Assembly (NCBI RefSeq): GCF_018687715.1
Contig: NC_056758.1
Location: forward strand, 24,835,001 to 24,899,000
Length of the DNA: 64,000 nucleotides
Source of the DNA: Carya illinoinensis
Lineage: Eukaryota; Streptophyta; Magnoliopsida; Fagales; Juglandaceae
Direction of reading: 5' to 3'
The notes below the pieces were generated by a model. It did no database searches, had not been told where the DNA came from, and was given only the letters and a program-made list of their open reading frames with translations. Position 1 is the stretch's first letter. Each line of letters starts with the position of its first letter. Below, in pieces: positions 34,570 to 54,556 of the stretch. The position numbers and the translations under genes were made by a program.

Positions 34570-35190
34570 GACATTCTCATTGGTCTCTTTAAATTTATTT
34601 TTATTAAAATTGCAAGCACATTCTCAACATGATCGGAATTTACTTGCCAGCATACAATGCTTGCCGCTAAAGTCTTAACAAGAGATGTCCTTTTACTTCG
34701 CAACTGGAGGCCAGTCGGATCCTATTTAAAATCTAAAATCAACCCTCCAATGTGACAGCTTTTTTATCATAGTTAAAATATTCATCCACATTCAACTAAA
34801 ACCTTAAATTTAAAAAATTTAAAAAACTAGTGGTAACTGCCGATTTCCAATGATCAGTAGCTCGCGACCGCCTGCTAGATTCCGGCCAACTTTGACGACC
34901 TCTCAGATGTGGCCTTCTCGTGAGACGTCCAAAGTAGTGACTACAAACTAGTAAAAATAATTTGCAGTAGGATTTTTAAAAGTTTAGTATTTATATTTTA
35001 AGGTCTTAGATTAAAAACAACTAATACGGTATAGTTTAGTTTATTGTAGGATGATAGAATCATGAGGTGGTAGTGTGTACTTGGAAGATGTAAATTTAAG
35101 TCACTTTTATCTAATATCATGACCAAATTAGATGTACACACATACATATATAAATATCAGCCATTACTCGTGTTGATGGAATTAGGCTCA
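34570..35190. other. Intergenic, nothing recognised
   Basis: A short GC-richer patch at 34835-34935 (CTCGCGACCGCCTGC) has no coding or structural explanation. The rest is AT-rich. Confidence 0.3.
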
Positions 35191-35193
35191 ACT

Positions 35194-35421
35194 GCATTTG
35201 GATGTTAATATGAATTAAGTTAAATTATAAATAGCAATATTTTATGAATTTCATTGAGATCAATTTAAATTTTTTAGGTTGAGATAGATTTAACTGTTGA
35301 GGTTGGAATATATAAAATAATTTGAAATGCGTTTAACTTTTTTATGAAAAATTTAATAAATAGTAAATTCTATCAATTATTAGTTTGAGATGAATTAAAT
35401 TAATTTCATTTTCCAAACGTC
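35194..35421. mobile_element. MITE (CATTTGGATGTTAATATGAA ... CATTTTCCAAACGTCC)
   Basis: Ends TTTGGATGTTAAT and TTCATTTTCCAAACG are inverted. AT-rich body of the widespread family in this window. Confidence 0.55.
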
Positions 35422-35703
35422 CAAAGAAGGGATTGCTAATTGCCAAAGCACTAGAGAATCAAACGAATATTCCTTGATTAAATCCAAAAATTTTGAGTAG
35501 CTCCATTTCATACCATCGAAGTCCTTTTTCATAGTGCCATAAACCGAATCTTATATAAATACCATTAGCCATGGAGTTGGACAAGTAATCCTAAATACAA
35601 GTCTAAAGCATGCACTTCTAGTGTAAGCTTTTGAAAAATATTGGAGTCCCCATAAAATAAATATATAAATATTAAAGTTAAAATTAAAATTCACTTAAGC
35701 TTG

Positions 35704-35912
35704 TTTCATTACACGGTTCAAATAAGATGATGAGATGAGATGTTTTGTTAAAAGTTAAATAAAATATTATTATAATATAATTTTTTATTATTAATTTTAT
35801 TTTAAAATTTGGAAATTTTGAATTGTTTTTTATATTTTGTATAGAAATTTGAAAAAATTACAATAGTTATATGAGATGAGATGAGATAATTTAATTGTGT
35901 GTAACCAAATTA
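35704..35912. mobile_element. MITE with GATGAGATGAGATG ends
   Basis: AAGATGATGAGATGAGATG near 35726 and ATATGAGATGAGATGAGATA near 35868, with the shared body TTAAATAAAATATTATTATA. Outer ends GGTTCAAAT and GTAACCAAAT are approximate. Confidence 0.55.
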
Positions 35913-36162
35913 GCTTTAATTGAACTGATTGTTGATGCCCATGTCCCCATCCCTCCTTTGGTTTTCATAATAAAAGAAAGGAAAACACTTTTCAGCTCTT
36001 ATTCTGGGGAGAATAAGAGAAGAGCTCAGTTGTTATCAGCCTGCGCTTGCAGCCTTCAAGATGAAGACTTTTCAGCTACTCTTTCAGTTTTCAAATATCA
36101 AATATAAAGAAAAAACAATGCGAATGTACACTTGCGAAAATCTAATGGCACCAGTATACCAG

Positions 36163-43825
<7,663 letters not shown>

Positions 43826-44150
43826 CTGAAAGGTTAAGATGCTATGGCGCAACAATGCCCAAAGTTCTTGGCTGAGAGAAGATGGGAACGCAATCAGTGG
43901 CATTTGAATTTGCAGAGATACTTGAAAGACCAAAAAGTGGAACTGGAGAGCTCTTCACCTACTTGTTTTTGAACTATTTTCATTATTTTATTAGAGAAAG
44001 AGAAGCAAAAGCTTAAAAAAAAAAAAGAGAGACAGAGACAGAGAGTGAAGCAAAAGAAATATGAATTGGAAATAAAGCAAAAGTGATGCTGCTACTACTC
44101 TACTGCTAGTCTGCTACGACTGTAATTCAAAATATGAGGGAGAGAGAGAG
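43826..44150 (-). other. Probable NEK 5'UTR exon and promoter region
   Basis: Read leftward, a CT-rich leader (complement of GAGAGAGAGAGAGTGGGG at 44140 and GAGAGACAGAGACAGAGAG at 44026) leads to a donor CTTTCAG|GTAGTT at 43826. I see no clear TATA box. The exon start is uncertain. Confidence 0.45.
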
Positions 44151-44901
44151 AGTGGGGTCAAAGGTCATTGAAAAGGTTTGTTTGATTTTGGTATTTTATG
44201 AGATTCCGTAGAGTGACTGAAAGCGATCGGAGTTGCACGGGTTGCAGTTTAAACAAAAAAATAAAAATGAAAAAAGGATTCGATTCTCTGCACCTGGGTA
44301 CGGTACGGACCTCCTCCTTAAGCATTGGCGGTGGTGTATGTACGTGTAAATGCAACTTACATGTTTATATAAGAGAAATGATATACATACGGTATATTTT
44401 ATAATAATTTACACAATATATATTAAAAAATAAGGATATTTTTTGTGACGCCCCCAATTCCCCACGCCCGAACACGGAAAAATCGAGACGTCCGGATGGT
44501 GACAACCCAGGTCACCATCCCATCGACGGGTGCCAAGTGTGTGCAAAGGCAACAAGTGTGCACAAGAAAAACGTAGCGGATAACGAAAGTCATATAACTA
44601 AGTACCAGAATTTTTTTCTTAACATAATACAGGCTGTTTAAAACATACATAAATAAAATATTACAAAAACCACAAATACAGTTTTAAACAAATATAAAAC
44701 ATATCATCAGCAACCCGGCGGAGCCGCATCCTCGGGCTCAGCCTCCTCCTCCTCATCCTCATCACTTGCACCAAAAGCTACGGAACCACAAATGGTTCCG
44801 CAGGTAAGTAAACCCAAACGCTACCAGATAAAAACACATAGGACTCAAACAATATGCATGAAACATGCCCAATGCACAAAGCCCATAAAACATAATTTTT
44901 T

Positions 44902-45047
44902 CCACACACGCCAAAAATCCCATTTGGCCCAAAAACATATCCTTTCCGAAAAACACGCCAAAAGTCACATTTGGCCGCCAAAAGTCCATTTGGCCCAATA
45001 TCTCGCCAGAAGTCCATCTGGCCCACGCCAAAAGTCCCATTTGGCCT
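44902..45047. repeat. CGCCAAAAGTCC(C)ATTTGGCC array in the solo LTR
   Basis: Five copies of a 19-22-bp motif with the consensus CGCCAAAAGTCCATTTGGCC, partly self-complementary (GCCAAA/TTTGGC), in two spacings. The related LTR at 63555-63625 has one or two degenerate versions. Confidence 0.85.
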
Positions 45048-45157
45048 CACAAACCATTATCCAATTTTAACCGTATGCACCATGACCTCCCCTAGGGGTC
45101 ATCCGCACACCCTGGCTCCAGTGTCACACCGCAGAGTACCACTACGCATGTGACACC

Positions 45158-45305
45158 TAACGAGCGATGCCCAGTTCCGCGCCCCGCGCGTTCGTAGCCA
45201 AGCATCCTCTAGCCCTCGCCAGCGAAGGGCCACGGAGTCGGTGAGTAGGGCGATGCCCGGTTCCGCGCCCGGCGCGTTCGTAGCCAAGCATCCCCTAGCC
45301 CCGCT
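45158..45305. repeat. Direct duplication in the solo LTR
   Basis: GCGATGCCC(A/G)GTTCCGCGCC and GCGTTCGTAGCCAAGCATCC occur twice, about 93 bp apart. The related LTR has a single copy near 63378-63422. Confidence 0.85.
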
Positions 45306-46904
45306 CCCGTCATCGCTCTCGACAACTCAGGGGACATCACTCAGTTTATTCCGCTCCCGAGTGACCAGAGGAGCTCCACCGAGATAATAACACATCCCGG
45401 CTTGGGCTCGTGATACACACGCACCCGCAATACACTTACGCCAACACACAGGCTTTTCACATAAATCCACAAACACGCGTGCATGCACCATGTAATGCCA
45501 TAACAATGCATAATAAAATAATCCAACAACATAAAACAAATAAACAGGCAACTCCGTCCTCCATCCATCCGACCCCCGAAACTCCTCGGACTCAGTCCGG
45601 AATCAACAACCAACAACAATAAATAAATTGAATGAGCGATATATATTTAAATCTGAAAATAGGGTTTGAAAAATACTTACAGCGCTATATGGTATTTTTA
45701 GAAAGCTTGCGGCGTTGCAAACGGCGGAAGAAAAGCAACGTAACAGTGTATTTTACACTGTGTCCGTGGGTAATAAATTACCCACTTTTGAACGGGGACA
45801 AACTAGAGCTTAGGATTGATAGGGAATGGTCTAGGGATGATTGTGAAGCTATTGGAAGTGGTGGTTGGCCGTGGGTGGCGGCGAAAACCCCGGAAATAGG
45901 CCGGAAAACTCAAATCGGAAAGCAAGCTCGTAGGAGCTGTTCCGGTGGTCTTTGGAGGCCGGAAATAGGTGGGTTAGGATGGCAAGGAGTCGGTGATGAA
46001 GTGGTGAAGAAATGGTGGCCGGAGGTGGAGCGACGGCGGCGGATCGAGCCAAAAACCGTGGGGCTTCAAATGGCTTTTCCGGCCAAACGGCTGGCCGGAT
46101 GGGGGAGATATTTGGTGGGAAGGTGCGCCGGAGGGAGGGGGTTCGAACAAGACCGGCGGCGAGCCAAACGGTGGCCGGACGGCGGCGGCCTGGGCTGAAG
46201 AAGATTCCGGCGACAGGGGTGAAAACAGAGCAGGAGCAGCAACTTCCGGCGGCTCTCGAAAGCTAACGGCTGGTCCGATGGCTCTGAAAATTGGTGGGGA
46301 TGATCTATGATGGAAGGGGAAGAGAATGGTGGTGACGGCGCACCAAACGGTGGCCGGACGGCGGAGAACCGGCCGGTCAAAGTGGAGGCAACGGGAATGA
46401 GAAAAAGAGGGAGGACGCACGGGGAGAGGGAAACCGGAAAGGAAAAGAGAAAGAAAAAGAAGAAAAGAAGAAAAGAAGAAAAAGAAAAAGGAAAAAGGGA
46501 AAAGAAAAAAAGAAAAGAAAAGAAATGAGGTCCAGTCCTCACTCCGGAAGCCAAAACTGATCCGCCGAAAACGATTTTAAAAACCGTAAAACGACTAAAT
46601 AAAATAAACACCACATCAAATAAATTAAAAACCAATTTAAAACACATTAATTTAAAATAAATAAACTAATATATTAATTAAATTAAAAACAACCCTTCAG
46701 TGAAAATACGCGCAAAAGCGGGTCATCACATTTTTATAAAATGATATTAATTTTATACGTTAGTTTACAAAAATAATCTTCCTTTAAAACAGTGTTATGT
46801 AAAATATTATAAAATATGATATGTATTTATCATTTTTCTTTATATAATAAGTATATATTTTTACTATATTGGATTAGTAATATGCAAATATTTAGCTGAT
46901 CATG

Positions 46905-47055
46905 GATAGCAAAAATTTTATTTATAATCATCTCATCATTTTATAACGTGATATCAAATGATAAATTTATAAGTAAAATATAATAAATAGTATTTAATAA
47001 TTTAATATCACATCATTAAATTATAAGAATTGGTATTATAAGCAAAATTACTCTA
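46905..47055. mobile_element. Palindromic MITE
   Basis: GCAAAAATTTTATTTATAAT near 46910 pairs with GGTATTATAAGCAAAATTAC near 47032; inner CATTTTATAACGTGATATCA pairs with TTTAATATCACATCATTAAA. Confidence 0.5.
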
Positions 47056-47364
47056 TAAATAGTATTATGGGATATTTACCAATCTACTATTCACCCTTCA
47101 TCTTTTTATTTTATTACTTTTTTTTTATGTATATTTGTATATATTTGTAGATCTACTATTCTTCTTTCATACAATAGGTGTGTATATTTATAAATCTTAT
47201 GTAATGAGTTTTAATCACAAAATATATATAAAAAATAATAATTTTAGAAAAAAAAAAAGTAATGATAATCTCAAAACTATGTGATTTTATTATTATTTTG
47301 GTTCAAAGATGTATAATTTAATGTGAGAGTTTTTCTTGCATAGTAAAGACAATTTCCAAATTAT

Positions 47365-47714
47365 TATTGAGGAATAATCTCACATTACATGTAGACAATA
47401 TCTTGAGCATGTTTATAAGTAATGTATAAACCTCTCTTGTTAAACCGATTTTATGAGATGAATTAGATTCATAAATTTCTTTCATAAATTTTTTCATGGT
47501 ATCAAATTAAGCCTACTACAGGATGAATGAAGACACACACTAATTACCCCGTGATAAAAACGAACAAAAATATTGACTTACACGTGAGGAAGAATGTTGA
47601 AGAATAAATTTCACATTGCCTGTGGACAAAATTTTCTGTATATTTATAAGCAATGTGCAAATCTCTCTTATTGAACTGATTTTATGATATGAAGTAGGCT
47701 CTTAAATTTCTTCA
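47365..47714 (+). mobile_element. TRIM retrotransposon, complete, about 350 bp
   Basis: Two related LTRs: 47365-47496 (T(A/G)TTGAGGAATAATCTCACA) and 47595-47714 (TGTTGAAGAATAAATTTCAC), both ending TTTCTTTCA/TTTCTTCA. LTR1 carries a 12-bp slippage duplication at its end. Directly after it is the primer-binding site TGGTATCAAATTAAG (tRNA-iMet type) at 47497, and a purine tract GTGAGGAAGAA precedes LTR2. The interior is under 100 bp with no coding. Flanks ATTAT and ACTAT are a 4-of-5 target duplication. Confidence 0.8.
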
Positions 47715-47999
47715 ACTATGTGATTTTACAATTGCATAAGAAGATCTCAATTTTATTATCTTTAATTTTATAGAATATTTTTTCCTCTATAAATTTTAAT
47801 TTACAAGAAAAAAAGAGGTCTCTAATCAATTATCAGTTCAAAATTCTAAATAAAGAAGTGTTAACGTGGTCGATCTGCTATGTCAAAATTAAATATTTAA
47901 AAAAAACATATATCTAGAAGATTTAGAAACAAAAGAAAACCAAAACCTTGCAAAAATAACAAAACCTAAAATAAACAACGGCAGCACCTCTGAGGACAT

Positions 48000-48345
48000 G
48001 TTTGGAGGTTTGAAATATCTTAGAATTTTTTAAGTAGTTGAGTAAATATAGTTTATTAGATTTTAAAATAAGAAGAAAACAAAATTAAATCAAAGTTTCA
48101 TAAATTTAAGAATTTGTTTAAATATAATTTTTTAATATGATTTTTGTTTTAAAGTTTGAAAAAATTGTATTAATTTTTATATTTGAATATAATTAGGTAA
48201 TAATCAGATAAAAAATTAAAAATATAAAATTAAAAAATAATTTATATTTAAATAATATTTGAAATTGAATTATGAAAAATTTTAAAAATTAATAAATTTT
48301 AAAAATTAATAAATTTTCTCATGTCTGCCAAACATCCCTAACAAC
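48000..48345. mobile_element. MITE, AT-rich family copy
   Basis: Starts ATGTTTGGAGGTTTGAAATA and ends TGTCTGCCAAACATCCC, outer ends inverted (GTTTGG / CCAAAC). Internal motif TTTGTTTTAAAGTTTGAAAA. Confidence 0.6.
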
Positions 48346-48439
48346 TCTAAAGTACATAAATACCACGAACGGTATGACTGCTCGTCCGTTTTCGATATGG
48401 AATCGGTGAAATTGAAACTTCTGTGAAGATGTTCAAAAA

Positions 48440-48855
48440 GTGAAAGATTTAAGTGCTAATTTGAATACTTAAAATATTTCAGAATATATGTTAATAATAG
48501 TGAAATAATTTATAAATAGTAGTAAAATAATTTAAATTAATATGTTTTATTGGATTTTGAGAAAGAAGAGAAAAAAAAAATTTAATAAAAATATTATAAA
48601 GTTAAAAAATTATTTGAATATAATTTTTTAATGTAATTTTTGTTTCCAAGTTTGAAAAAAGTTGTATTTTTTTTTTTTTGAACTTTGAGAAAGTAGTATT
48701 GAGTTTTGTATTTGAATAATAATTAAGTAATGATTAGATAAAAAATTAAATATTTGAAATTGAAAATTGTTTTATGTTTCAATAATATTTGGGAATGAAA
48801 TATTTAAAAATATCTAAGAATACCTAAAATATCTTGTTACACAAACAATGCCTTA
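48440..48855. mobile_element. Second MITE copy of the same family
   Basis: Motifs GAATAGT-like TAATAGTGAAATAATTTATA, TTTTATTGGATTTTGAGAAA and TTTGTTTCCAAGTTTGAAAA. It ends ATCTTGTTACACAAACAATG. Confidence 0.55.
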
Positions 48856-49338
48856 ATAATAAGATAAATGCCAAAGGAAGCCTTACACCATACATCTCCA
48901 CCTAATTGCCATGTAATTTATCATTTTTCTCCTTCAATTTATATATATAAGGGAAAAGTGGCATCATTCATTCATCAGATAAACTAACATTCATGACCAG
49001 ATACATTCTAGAATGTTCTCATATCAAATATAACATCATAAATCAAAATAATGCATTTAAAGCTCCACTAGTACACTACTTCCTTTTGTGACCAGCCCAG
49101 TCTTTATTATTACTGATATTCTTTACAAACAAATGTCTAAGAGACAACAATCTCTACCTAAACAAAGAAACAATCTCATCATCCATAAAAAGAGAGGACT
49201 CAACCTCTATAGTTAAACGTTCGTAAGACAAACTCTTTTTTATTTTAAATAACAATAAGAAAACCAAAAGAGAAAATAGTAAGATAGATGAAAAAAAGAC
49301 GGATTCGATTTTGGACCAACTCCCATGGACTTTAGAAT

Positions 49339-49850
49339 CTGTGACGGCCTATAAAATCAACACACTTGTTTCTTTTTAGCCACAAAAATCAAATCTGAAA
49401 TGTCTGATTGTGTCGAGTTTAGTAATTTAGCAAGTGTCGAGAAGAGTTATTGGAAGGGATGGAGTGTGAGGATCACGTGCAAATGTGGATAGTGCATGAG
49501 AACTACATGTGGTGATTTTGTAAAACTACTACTTTTCGCTGAACGATTTTCAAATTGTGAATCTGCTTGTCTCGCATGAGTTTATCAGAAGTTGTAGGAA
49601 AGCTGTAGACCTATCTTTTTCGACCTTAGAGAAAGCAAAATAAAACTAAGAAAAATAAATTTTGATAGATAAGATGAGTGGATAGTGGAAGAAGGGAATG
49701 AGAGGGAGGAGGTGGGGTGAATAGTGAAACCAAGGCCTCCTCTCTCCCTCTCTACTGAAAATCAAATTTGGATCCTATGGTTTTTTACGAGAAAAGGTTG
49801 GGGGAGGGGAAAGAGACGCCTAGTTTATATCACTATTCTATTTAAATACT
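49339..49850 (+). mobile_element. LTR-like fragment
   Basis: Begins TGTGACGGCCTATAAAATCA, a Ty3-LTR-like opening, and includes a CT-rich patch at 49735-49765. No partner LTR or internal region was found, so the call is tentative. Confidence 0.3.
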
Positions 49851-50149
49851 TACATATTTAAATATTAAGATAGAATAGTAAAAATGATAAATAACATGTT
49901 GATTATATGAATATATGTTATAAGGGTTTTCATGTATAATTTCTCTAATACTAATAACTACTTTTAATATTTCTCATGTTTTATACTGTACTTTCTATTC
50001 CGGAAATGAAAGATATATTGGTACGATTTTTTTGATCTAAAGATAATCGAACCTTTGTATTTAATGTATAAAGTTCGAAATATTTATATGGGTAACAATA
50101 AAATATTATAGAGTTCATTTCATAAGTCTATTCGTCTCTTATTTAAGAG

Positions 50150-50315
50150 TTTTGTTACGTACAAGTACAGTCGTGCATTAATCTGTGTATCAATATTGAT
50201 TTATTTATACTTAAAATTTTAATCAATATTGTTATCAATAAAATCTATTTTTTGATTAATCACATTATATTAATATACAGATTAGTACGTAATTATATTT
50301 GTAATTTTATTTTTC
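50150..50315. mobile_element. Palindromic MITE
   Basis: Left arm GCATTAATCTGTGTATCAAT and right arm ATTAATATACAGATTAGTAC are inverted, with outer GTTACGTACAAGTA and TTATATTTGTAATTTT. Confidence 0.55.
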
Positions 50316-50696
50316 CCTCACTTAAAGACTCCAATTCAAGCAGGAATTTGAGATATCTATATTGCATTTTGGTGGTTAGTGGTTGCTTCAAAGAACACGG
50401 AAAAGCATTCTAACCATTCCTTTGGTCGTTGGGGAGTCTTTTCTTAGTTATGATGAAATAAAGTCTAATAATTTGTCCTCAAACGCGGTTGGTTAGCATA
50501 AATTACTACTTTTTTTTCTTTTTAAAAATAATGATTATTTAAAAGTTTTGCATGATAATAATGGAAGAATTTTGGTGGTGGATTGATGACATGACAATAT
50601 CCCACACTTTATTAAAAAAGAAAGGTCACGATTTAATCAAGTCCACTTTATATTAACAAATTTTAGGAGTCAATAATATTAATTAATTTAAAATTA

Positions 50697-50875
50697 AGAG
50701 AAATAATATTTATAATCGTAAGTATACAAACATCGCATAATCGTTTTAAAAGAATATACACGAGATTTATATTAAAAGAAATTAATTTTTAATATTCGAT
50801 TTTATTTTTTTTAAAATGACTGTATGATACTTACACATTTCTAAACTATACGTAGAATTACTTATACTGGATAAA
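50697..50875. mobile_element. MITE (related to 26470-26665)
   Basis: Left AATCGTAAGTATACAAACAT and GCATAATCGTTTTAAAA pair with right TTTTAAAATGACTGTATGAT and CTATACGTAGAATTACTT. Confidence 0.5.
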
Positions 50876-51353
50876 AAAAAAAAAAAAATATTTTTCCTTT
50901 CCACTTTTCCAATTAGAATGAAAGATGTGCATGTTAGGTCCAAATTAGTACTCTATGCAAGTGTTAGGATAATTGATTTTTAGATAATTAAATTTATTTA
51001 TATTTCCACGTCATTATTTATATTTTCGCACGACTCATCCTTTCTCATCAGTCCTATTTTCTTTATAATAAATCTCTCAAATAATGAAAAAAAATACTGA
51101 CCCAACCGGTGCATCGAATCAATGCAATATTTTATAATATTTTTTAATATTTAAAAAGGAAACAAAATGTGCTGTCGATGAGATGCATTGATACCCATAA
51201 TACTATCAAATAATTATAAAAAATATAGAAGAGCTTGGTATTCAAATACTATCATTTTCGTGACTGTTTTGGTTAACATATTGAAATAAAATATTTTGAT
51301 ATCGATATCATGTTAGTGTACTATTTTAAAATTAATTATATATTATATATAAA

Positions 51354-51388
<35 letters not shown>
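51354..51388. repeat. (AT)n microsatellite
   Basis: Alternating TA of about 30 bp within an AT-rich region. Confidence 0.9.
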
Positions 51389-51390
<2 letters not shown>

Positions 51391-51811
51391 TAACAATTAA
51401 TAAAATAAACACACATATATATGTAAGTCTGTATCATGTATATATGTATATTTATAGAAGAATTGAAGATTTATAAAATGAATATATATTAAAAAAATCA
51501 TAAATTTGAGGTAAGACACAAAAATAAAGAAAAAACATAAAAGAATACCTAAATTATTAAAAATAATAATATTTAAAAAAAGAGAGAATGATGAGAAATA
51601 TTTAAAGTTGCAAAAAAATAAAAATTATATTATAGAATTAATTAAATATCATCTGAATTTAACATTTACAAAAATACTATTTAAGTATAAGAAAATTACA
51701 AAAATGAAATTGGGAACCGAAATGCCCATTCTAGCTGAAGTGTATGGAATTTAACAGAAATGCCGAAATGGGATTAGAATAGTTAGAATTTAGAGCGAAA
51801 TGGAATAAAGT

Positions 51812-51945
51812 AGTATACGGGCCGGTATGGAATGAAATTCACAATATTAGCTTAAGTATGGGCCGGTATGGAACGGAATTTACAATATTGACTTAGGTAT
51901 GAGCCAGTATGGAACGGAATTCACAATATTGACTTTGGTATGCTT
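51812..51945. repeat. Tandem repeat, about 42-bp unit, 3 copies
   Basis: Unit GTATGGGCCGGTATGGAACG followed by GAATTTACAATATTGACTTA. The GCCGGTATGG core resembles the CCGGTA-rich ends of the hAT-like element at 54557, but no terminal repeats are seen here. Confidence 0.8.
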
Positions 51946-53441
51946 CCTCTAAATTTAAAATTTAAATTTATTTAGATACAAATAATCTTTAAGGACTATT
52001 GAATTAGAGAATTTTTCTTTTAAATTATTCGAAATGTACATACAAAAAACTCTATTAAAAATCTATGCACTTCCAAGATTAATCAGCAAGCTGTTTTTGA
52101 ATACCTGATATCAATAAAAATAAATAAAAAAAATCTAATATTATATATAAAAAAAAATATATATAATAAAACAAAACTAAATAAATTGAATAAATGCCCT
52201 AAACATCAAATCACACGATAAGCTCAGGCCAACTTTTAAGGGGAGACAAAATATGGTGTCCGAAAGGCACGCAAACCAAACCCCTTTTGTCAAAAGCTGT
52301 TTGCTGGCTTCCCCCTATCAATAATAATACGTCCATCTACGCAATAAGGACTTGCAATCCTTATTGATTTAATTGGACTGAAAAAAAATAAAATAGCAAA
52401 GTGTTTTATTTTTAATTAGCTTGACTCCAACCACAGAATCCACTTCACCTGCTGCATATCATTATAATTATTATGCTAAAGCTGCCCTAAACAAAATTTG
52501 ATAATACAACATATCTTATTGAAATAGGCTGCATGCTGAAAGAAAGTGATTGTGGATCATCTTCAATCTTATCATTGAAATTTGATAAAAATCGAAATAA
52601 GAATAATTTTACTCTTCATGTTAGATCTTATCAGCCTGATATGATATATTTTAAACAGTGTTTATTATATAGAAAGTCTTTTAATTTGTAACTTGTGACC
52701 AACCGTACTTTTTCTCTCGATTGATTATTGAGTTTTATCTATATATTTTAAATATCAAATTTGTGTTTTTAAAGTATAGCGGGTGATTCAAATAGAGCTT
52801 TATGTTTTTAAGTTTTTAAAATATTTTAAATGCCTAAAATTATCTTAAGGAGGGGTATTTTTCAAATTATTGAATCAATCCCATATTTTCAAGTCAGCCT
52901 TTTATATTGTAAAGCCCCAAAAATAAGATAGTTTTATCAAATCATTTTATTTGAATGATTTTATTTCTTTAAGAATATTATGTGATATTCATTATTTTAT
53001 TTTATGTTAAAAAATCTATTTATTTAGATGGTTTTATTTCTCTTAAAAATATTTAGAGAACTTTCTTGTTTTATTTTATGATGAAAAATATTACTTTGAG
53101 ATTCATAAACTAAAGTTTGATTTTAATTTGGTCTTAGTTGCATTTTATTTCATCCACCTATTATTTAGTTAATTTATTTTTAAGTGTTTAAATTTCTACC
53201 CTTAGATCAAATTAGGAACTCTAGGATGAATGGCCTAGATTAAAACCCTAGATCTCTCGTTTTTTTCCTCTCTTCCCTCTCTCTCCTCCCATGCCCAGTC
53301 GTCTCCCTTTCTCTCCCCCCAATTCTCTTCTCCTCCACCCCCCAACATGATGCCACCGCAACCCAGCCCCTCACTGGTCCACGACACCACCCCCACGACC
53401 TCATTGGTGATTTCCCTACCCGAAGCCATGCTCCAACCTGT

Positions 53442-53443
<2 letters not shown>

Positions 53444-53518
<75 letters not shown>
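53444..53518. repeat. (CT)n microsatellite, about 75 bp
   Basis: Uninterrupted CT dinucleotides, the longest perfect microsatellite in the window. Confidence 0.97.
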
Positions 53519-53520
<2 letters not shown>

Positions 53521-54556
53521 TTTCCCTTTGGTATTCCTCCACCACGCCACCATTGCGCCATCATGAGTGGCTCACGAGCTTGCAGTCGAGCCTGGTCAGC
53601 CACCCTTCCCTGATGGCTTCATCCCCACGTCGTTCTTCTCCTTCCTCCCCAAAGCCCTAAGCCTCTTTCTCTCCCTTGGGCTTCCTCCAACGCAGCGCGC
53701 TGCCCCAGCTTAGCCCATATCCTAGCATCGGGCCATTATGGGCCTCCTCCCAAGTCAAGCCACCCCCATCCACTAGTCTAGCAGCCCCACACCTCTCCCT
53801 CATTCTCTCCCTCACAAATCTCACTCGATCTAGTTCTTCGCCGTCATTCGCAGCCCCCATGCCATGGCTATCGTCACCCATGGCCACTGGTCAGCACTAC
53901 AACCCAGCCCTAGCACCATCATGCCTCAGCCAGTCGAGGCCTTGCCTCCCTCTCTTCTCTCATTTGTCCTCCAGCAACCACCACTCACTAGCCATCAACC
54001 ACCACGATGAGACCAAAACCCACCTCCTGCCACCACCACGAAGCCCACCAAACCCTAGCTCCACCCAAACAACCATGTTTTAAGGTTATGACAGTGACCA
54101 CTATGCCTCAACCGGTTCCTCCATGCAATTGTGTAGTTGCCATTGCGGGCTAAGCAGCAAGTGACACGATGATTTCAACATGGTATAATTCCAATCCCTT
54201 TTACATTAAGAATTATATTGTGGCGAAGTTGATATTGGATTGGTGTTGTAAGTGTGCTATGTTGTGAATTGTAGACTGTGAAGGAAGCAGTTGTGATTGT
54301 GTAGGATGAAATGTTGGGCACTTTGTGTTGTTGTGGTTTGACTGTGGAACATTAAGTTTATGGCGTGGTTGTGCTTTGTGAAGTGTTGAGAAGATTATGT
54401 AGTTGTGAAGTGTGTTATGTGGTCATGTAGTGTTGTGATTGTAAGTAGTATGAACTGATGGGGCATTGCATCGTGTGATGTAGTTGGTGATGTGGCGGTA
54501 TACTATGAAGTGATGGAATTATGTGTGGAGTTCTAATGTGCTTGTGTAGTATGAAG

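Larger units (their letters stand above)
44444..46730 (-). mobile_element. Solo Ty3 (Tekay-like) LTR with 5-bp target duplication
   Basis: 2287 bp, minus-strand start TGTGATGACCCGCTTTTGCG and end GGGGGCGTCACA, flanked by TTTTT (44439-44443 and 46731-46735). No internal sequence is attached, so it is a solo LTR. The region 45700-46440 is GC-rich on the plus strand and generates long spurious ORFs. The same LTR family, in plus orientation, occupies 59805-64000. Confidence 0.9.
44371..46840. mobile_element. MITE split by a solo LTR
   Basis: Left part 44371-44443 (AAGAGAAATGATATACATAC) and right part 46736-46840 (ending GTATTTATCATTTTTCTT) have inverted ends, and the flanks TATATA (44365-44370 and 46841-46846) look like its target duplication. 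Without the LTR it would be about 180 bp. Confidence 0.65.
49851..52907. other. AT-rich block without genes
   Basis: No frame longer than 60 codons with recognisable composition. Contains two MITEs, an (AT)n tract and a three-copy tandem repeat listed separately. Confidence 0.5.

Noticed and set aside
45632..46647. Several ORFs of 148-193 codons on both strands
   Set aside because: All lie within the GC-rich part of the solo LTR, overlap each other on opposite strands, have low-complexity composition and no domain.
53235..54083. ORFs with long SL or RE repeats and a 135-codon Pro/Ser-rich ORF
   Set aside because: The first are translations of the CT microsatellite; the last is a C-rich LTR leader with no recognisable domain.
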